Source: J088 sp003695505 [NCBI: Candidatus Dadabacteria bacterium]
GTDB lineage: Bacteria; J088
DNA length: 6,783 nucleotides
Direction: 5' to 3'
Assembly (NCBI GenBank): GCA_003695505.1
Contig: RFIY01000008.1
Coordinates: forward strand, 1 to 6,783
Part shown: in pieces, positions 5,591 through 6,783 of the stretch
Position numbering within the stretch: the stretch's first letter is position 1
Layout: each line of letters opens with the position of its first letter
Translations under genes and position numbers: made by a program
The notes under the pieces: generated by a model
The model's database searches: none
What the model was told of the DNA's origin: nothing
The model's input: the letters and a program-made list of their open reading frames with translations, nothing else

Positions 5591-6378
5591 TGCGCCACCT
5601 CACACTGTTTGCGGCGTTCTTCGATTTTCTCCGACACCGGGGACCACGGATACTGCTCTCGCACCTTACGATACCACGACATGGCCGCGCTACAGTCTCC
5701 GGACTCCTGTGCCAGGACTCCAAGTTTGTACATTGCATCCGGGACCTTGTTCCCGGATGGATATTCTTCGAGAATTTTGTGGAAATGTTTTTCGGCCGTC
5801 GCGCTGTCACCGAGCCCGGCATAGATTTCGCCAAGCCAGTAATGCGCGTTGTCGGCAAGGTCGCTCTGGGGAAATTTCTTCAGCAATTTCTGAAAGGCGC
5901 GAACCGCCGTATCGGGGTCATCCTGCTGCATCGCTGCGTAGGCGATCTGGTAAATCCCGCGATCATCATCCGGCAGATCGGACTGCGCCTGCGCGCCGCC
6001 CGCTTCGGGCGTCGTGCGCGCTGGAGGCGCAACCCGCCTCGGCTGAGGCGCCCGGCCGGCCGACGCTGACGGCGCTGGCGGTTGATCGGTCGGCTTCACG
6101 GAAAACAATGCCGCATTGACCACACGCAGCTCCTGCTGCATCTTCGTCACCTCCTGGCGCAACGCCTGAAGCTCGAGCCCCAGTCGCTCGATGCTGTCCT
6201 GCACCAGAAAACTCGTCTGATTGAGCCGGTCGATTTCACGCAGGCGCTGTGCGGTCACGGCGTGCCCACGCCGCAATTCGCGAAACTCCCGATCGAGCTG
6301 ATCGACACGTTCCGACAGACCTGCGCTCGCACACCCGGACAGCAGCAAAAGCACCAGAACCGAGAATCCTCTTTTCAC
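5587..6378 (-). CDS. CpoB/YbgF-like coiled-coil and TPR lipoprotein
   Basis: The 263-residue product begins with a short signal sequence and a lipobox, LLSGC, with the acylated cysteine at residue 16, so it should be a lipoprotein. A coiled coil rich in Leu, Arg and Glu covers about residues 22-95. A Pro/Ala/Arg linker follows to about 135. Tandem TPR units then run from about 140 to 258 (IYQIAYAAMQQDDPDTAVRAFQKLLKKFP, DNAHYWLGEIYAGLGDSATAEKHFHKILEEYP, DAMYKLGVLAQESGDCSAAMSWYRKVREQYP). This is the architecture of CpoB/YbgF, which links Tol-Pal to peptidoglycan synthesis during division. E. coli CpoB is a soluble periplasmic protein, so the lipid anchor is a difference. No tol or pal gene is visible. 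The start is GTG 6378, the only start after an in-frame TAG 9 nt upstream; the GGAG-like site overlaps it. The LysM gene follows with a 4-nt overlap. Confidence 0.88.
   Translation of the reverse strand: MKRGFSVLVLLLLSGCASAGLSERVDQLDREFRELRRGHAVTAQRLREIDRLNQTSFLVQDSIERLGLELQALRQEVTKMQQELRVVNAALFSVKPTDQPPAPSASAGRAPQPRRVAPPARTTPEAGGAQAQSDLPDDDRGIYQIAYAAMQQDDPDTAVRAFQKLLKKFPQSDLADNAHYWLGEIYAGLGDSATAEKHFHKILEEYPSGNKVPDAMYKLGVLAQESGDCSAAMSWYRKVREQYPWSPVSEKIEERRKQCEVAQ
5598..5601 (-). promoter_or_regulatory. ribosome binding site of the LysM gene (supports GTG start)
   Basis: GAGG lies 7 nt before GTG 5590, inside the end of the upstream gene. The in-frame ATG at 5581 would be 16 nt away, so GTG is preferred. 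Confidence 0.55.
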
Positions 6379-6384
6379 TCCAAC

Positions 6385-6414
6385 AAACTAGCCGGAATCG
6401 CCGCAAACTGTCAA
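6385..6414 (-). promoter_or_regulatory. possible promoter of the cpoB-like/LysM genes
   Basis: A perfect TTGACA lies at 6414-6409 on the minus strand. With an 18-bp spacer the -10 position is TAGTTT (6390-6385), a weak match with three of six bases. Transcription would begin at or next to the GTG start codon, giving an almost leaderless mRNA. A promoter further upstream in the AT-rich segment is equally possible. Confidence 0.3.
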
Positions 6415-6416
6415 AC

Positions 6417-6461
6417 AATTGAGCGTAATTTCACGCAATTAACCTATAATTAGCCATAATT
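6417..6461. repeat. five helically phased AATT elements
   Basis: AATT occurs at 6417, 6427, 6437, 6448 and 6458, that is at steps of 10, 10, 11 and 10 bp, with GC-richer 6-7 bp between them. Such phasing is expected to give intrinsic curvature. The block is in the divergent intergenic region between the cpoB-like gene and the gene at the right edge. Confidence 0.6.
6445..6450 (+). promoter_or_regulatory. possible -10 box for the rightward gene
   Basis: A perfect TATAAT stands on the plus strand within the AATT array. At normal spacing no good -35 box is seen; TTGAGC at 6419-6424 is 20 bp away, too far. If used, it would give a leader of about 85-90 nt. It may also be a chance result of the AT-rich array. 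Confidence 0.25.
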
Positions 6462-6546
6462 TGCCCATATCTTGCGCATCGGCGGTCTCCGGGCACCAGA
6501 TAGTGGTATTGCCAGAAAAAGAGCATGATCTGGGACAATGATCACC

Positions 6547-6783
6547 ATGCCAACCCGCAGACGACATCTCGTACACGCGCTCAGCGTCCTGGTCGCGGCC
6601 ATCTCGTGGGGCTGCAGCCCTGCGCAGGCGCCACTGGCGATACCGGCTTCATCGCCAGCCGCGTCTCTGAGCGTCCAGGCGCTGAACGCAACGGAGCTCC
6701 AGATTGACCTGCTGGTCGGAGCGCAACGCGTTGGTTATGGAACACTGCGGCTGCAAGCGCTGCAGCTCAATGGCGCCTGGGTC
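6547..6783 (+). CDS. exported protein or lipoprotein of unknown family, N-terminal part (3' end outside window)
   Basis: An open frame from ATG 6547 runs without a stop to the window end (79 codons). The first residues MPTRRRHLVHALSVLVAAISWGC make a convincing signal peptide: three arginines, then a hydrophobic core. A cysteine at residue 23 could be a lipidation site, but the preceding SWG is a poor lipobox; cleavage by signal peptidase I near SPAQA is an alternative. The mature part (SLSVQALNATELQIDLLVGAQRVGYGTLRLQALQLNG) looks beta-rich, and I do not recognise it. An in-frame ATG at 6538 is the other possible start; neither has a strong Shine-Dalgarno, and an in-frame TGA at 6526 limits the gene upstream. 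It is divergent from the cpoB-like gene, which fits a cell-envelope locus. Confidence 0.7.
   Translation, partial: MPTRRRHLVHALSVLVAAISWGCSPAQAPLAIPASSPAASLSVQALNATELQIDLLVGAQRVGYGTLRLQALQLNGAWV

Noticed and set aside
6421-6440. Inverted repeat GCGT-N6-ACGC as an operator
   Set aside because: The arms are only 4 bp, and the AATT phasing explains the local symmetry better.
6525-6707. A 60-codon plus-strand frame at the right edge
   Set aside because: It overlaps, in another frame, the open frame from 6547 that has a clear signal peptide and no stop; the latter is the better gene.

Overview
The window looks like chromosomal DNA from a Gram-negative bacterium. It is GC-rich (close to 60% by eye). 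It encodes an outer-membrane-type lipoprotein and an exported LysM protein, uses Shine-Dalgarno starts (GGAG/GAGG), and uses GTG or TTG starts often. A proteobacterial or similar diderm lineage fits, but the genus cannot be read from the sequence. No rRNA, tRNA, CRISPR array or insertion sequence was seen.

Left edge (1-576, + strand): the C-terminal part of a ClpA/ClpB-type AAA+ ATPase. The window cuts it at the Walker B glutamate of its last ATPase module. It converges on the next gene across only 25 bp, which holds a GC-rich hairpin.

Centre (602-4257, - strand): a tightly packed run of six genes. In transcription order these are a Roadblock/LC7-domain protein, a small zinc-ribbon protein, a 77-residue protein of unknown family, pyrR, pyrB (aspartate carbamoyltransferase) and pyrC (class I dihydroorotase). 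Every junction overlaps, by 4, 10, 1, 8 and 14 nt. A good sigma70-type promoter (TTGTTG, 17 bp, TATCAT) and an AGGAG ribosome site lie just upstream of the Roadblock gene, so the pyrimidine genes are probably transcribed from there. PyrB and PyrC carry out steps 2 and 3 of de novo UMP synthesis. PyrR is the PRPP/uracil-binding regulator-type protein. The linkage of a Roadblock/zinc-ribbon/orphan trio to pyrRBC is the most unusual feature here.

Right part (4343-6378, - strand): a two-gene cell-envelope unit. A CpoB/YbgF-like coiled-coil and TPR lipoprotein is followed, with a 4-nt overlap, by an exported LysM protein with a Pro/Glu-rich linker and a uncharacterised C-terminal region. Both probably act in the periplasm or at the outer membrane, on or near peptidoglycan.

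Right edge (6379-6783): a divergent AT-rich intergenic region of about 160 bp with five AATT elements spaced at helical intervals, promoter-like sequences on both strands, and then the start of an exported or lipoprotein gene on the + strand that runs off the window.
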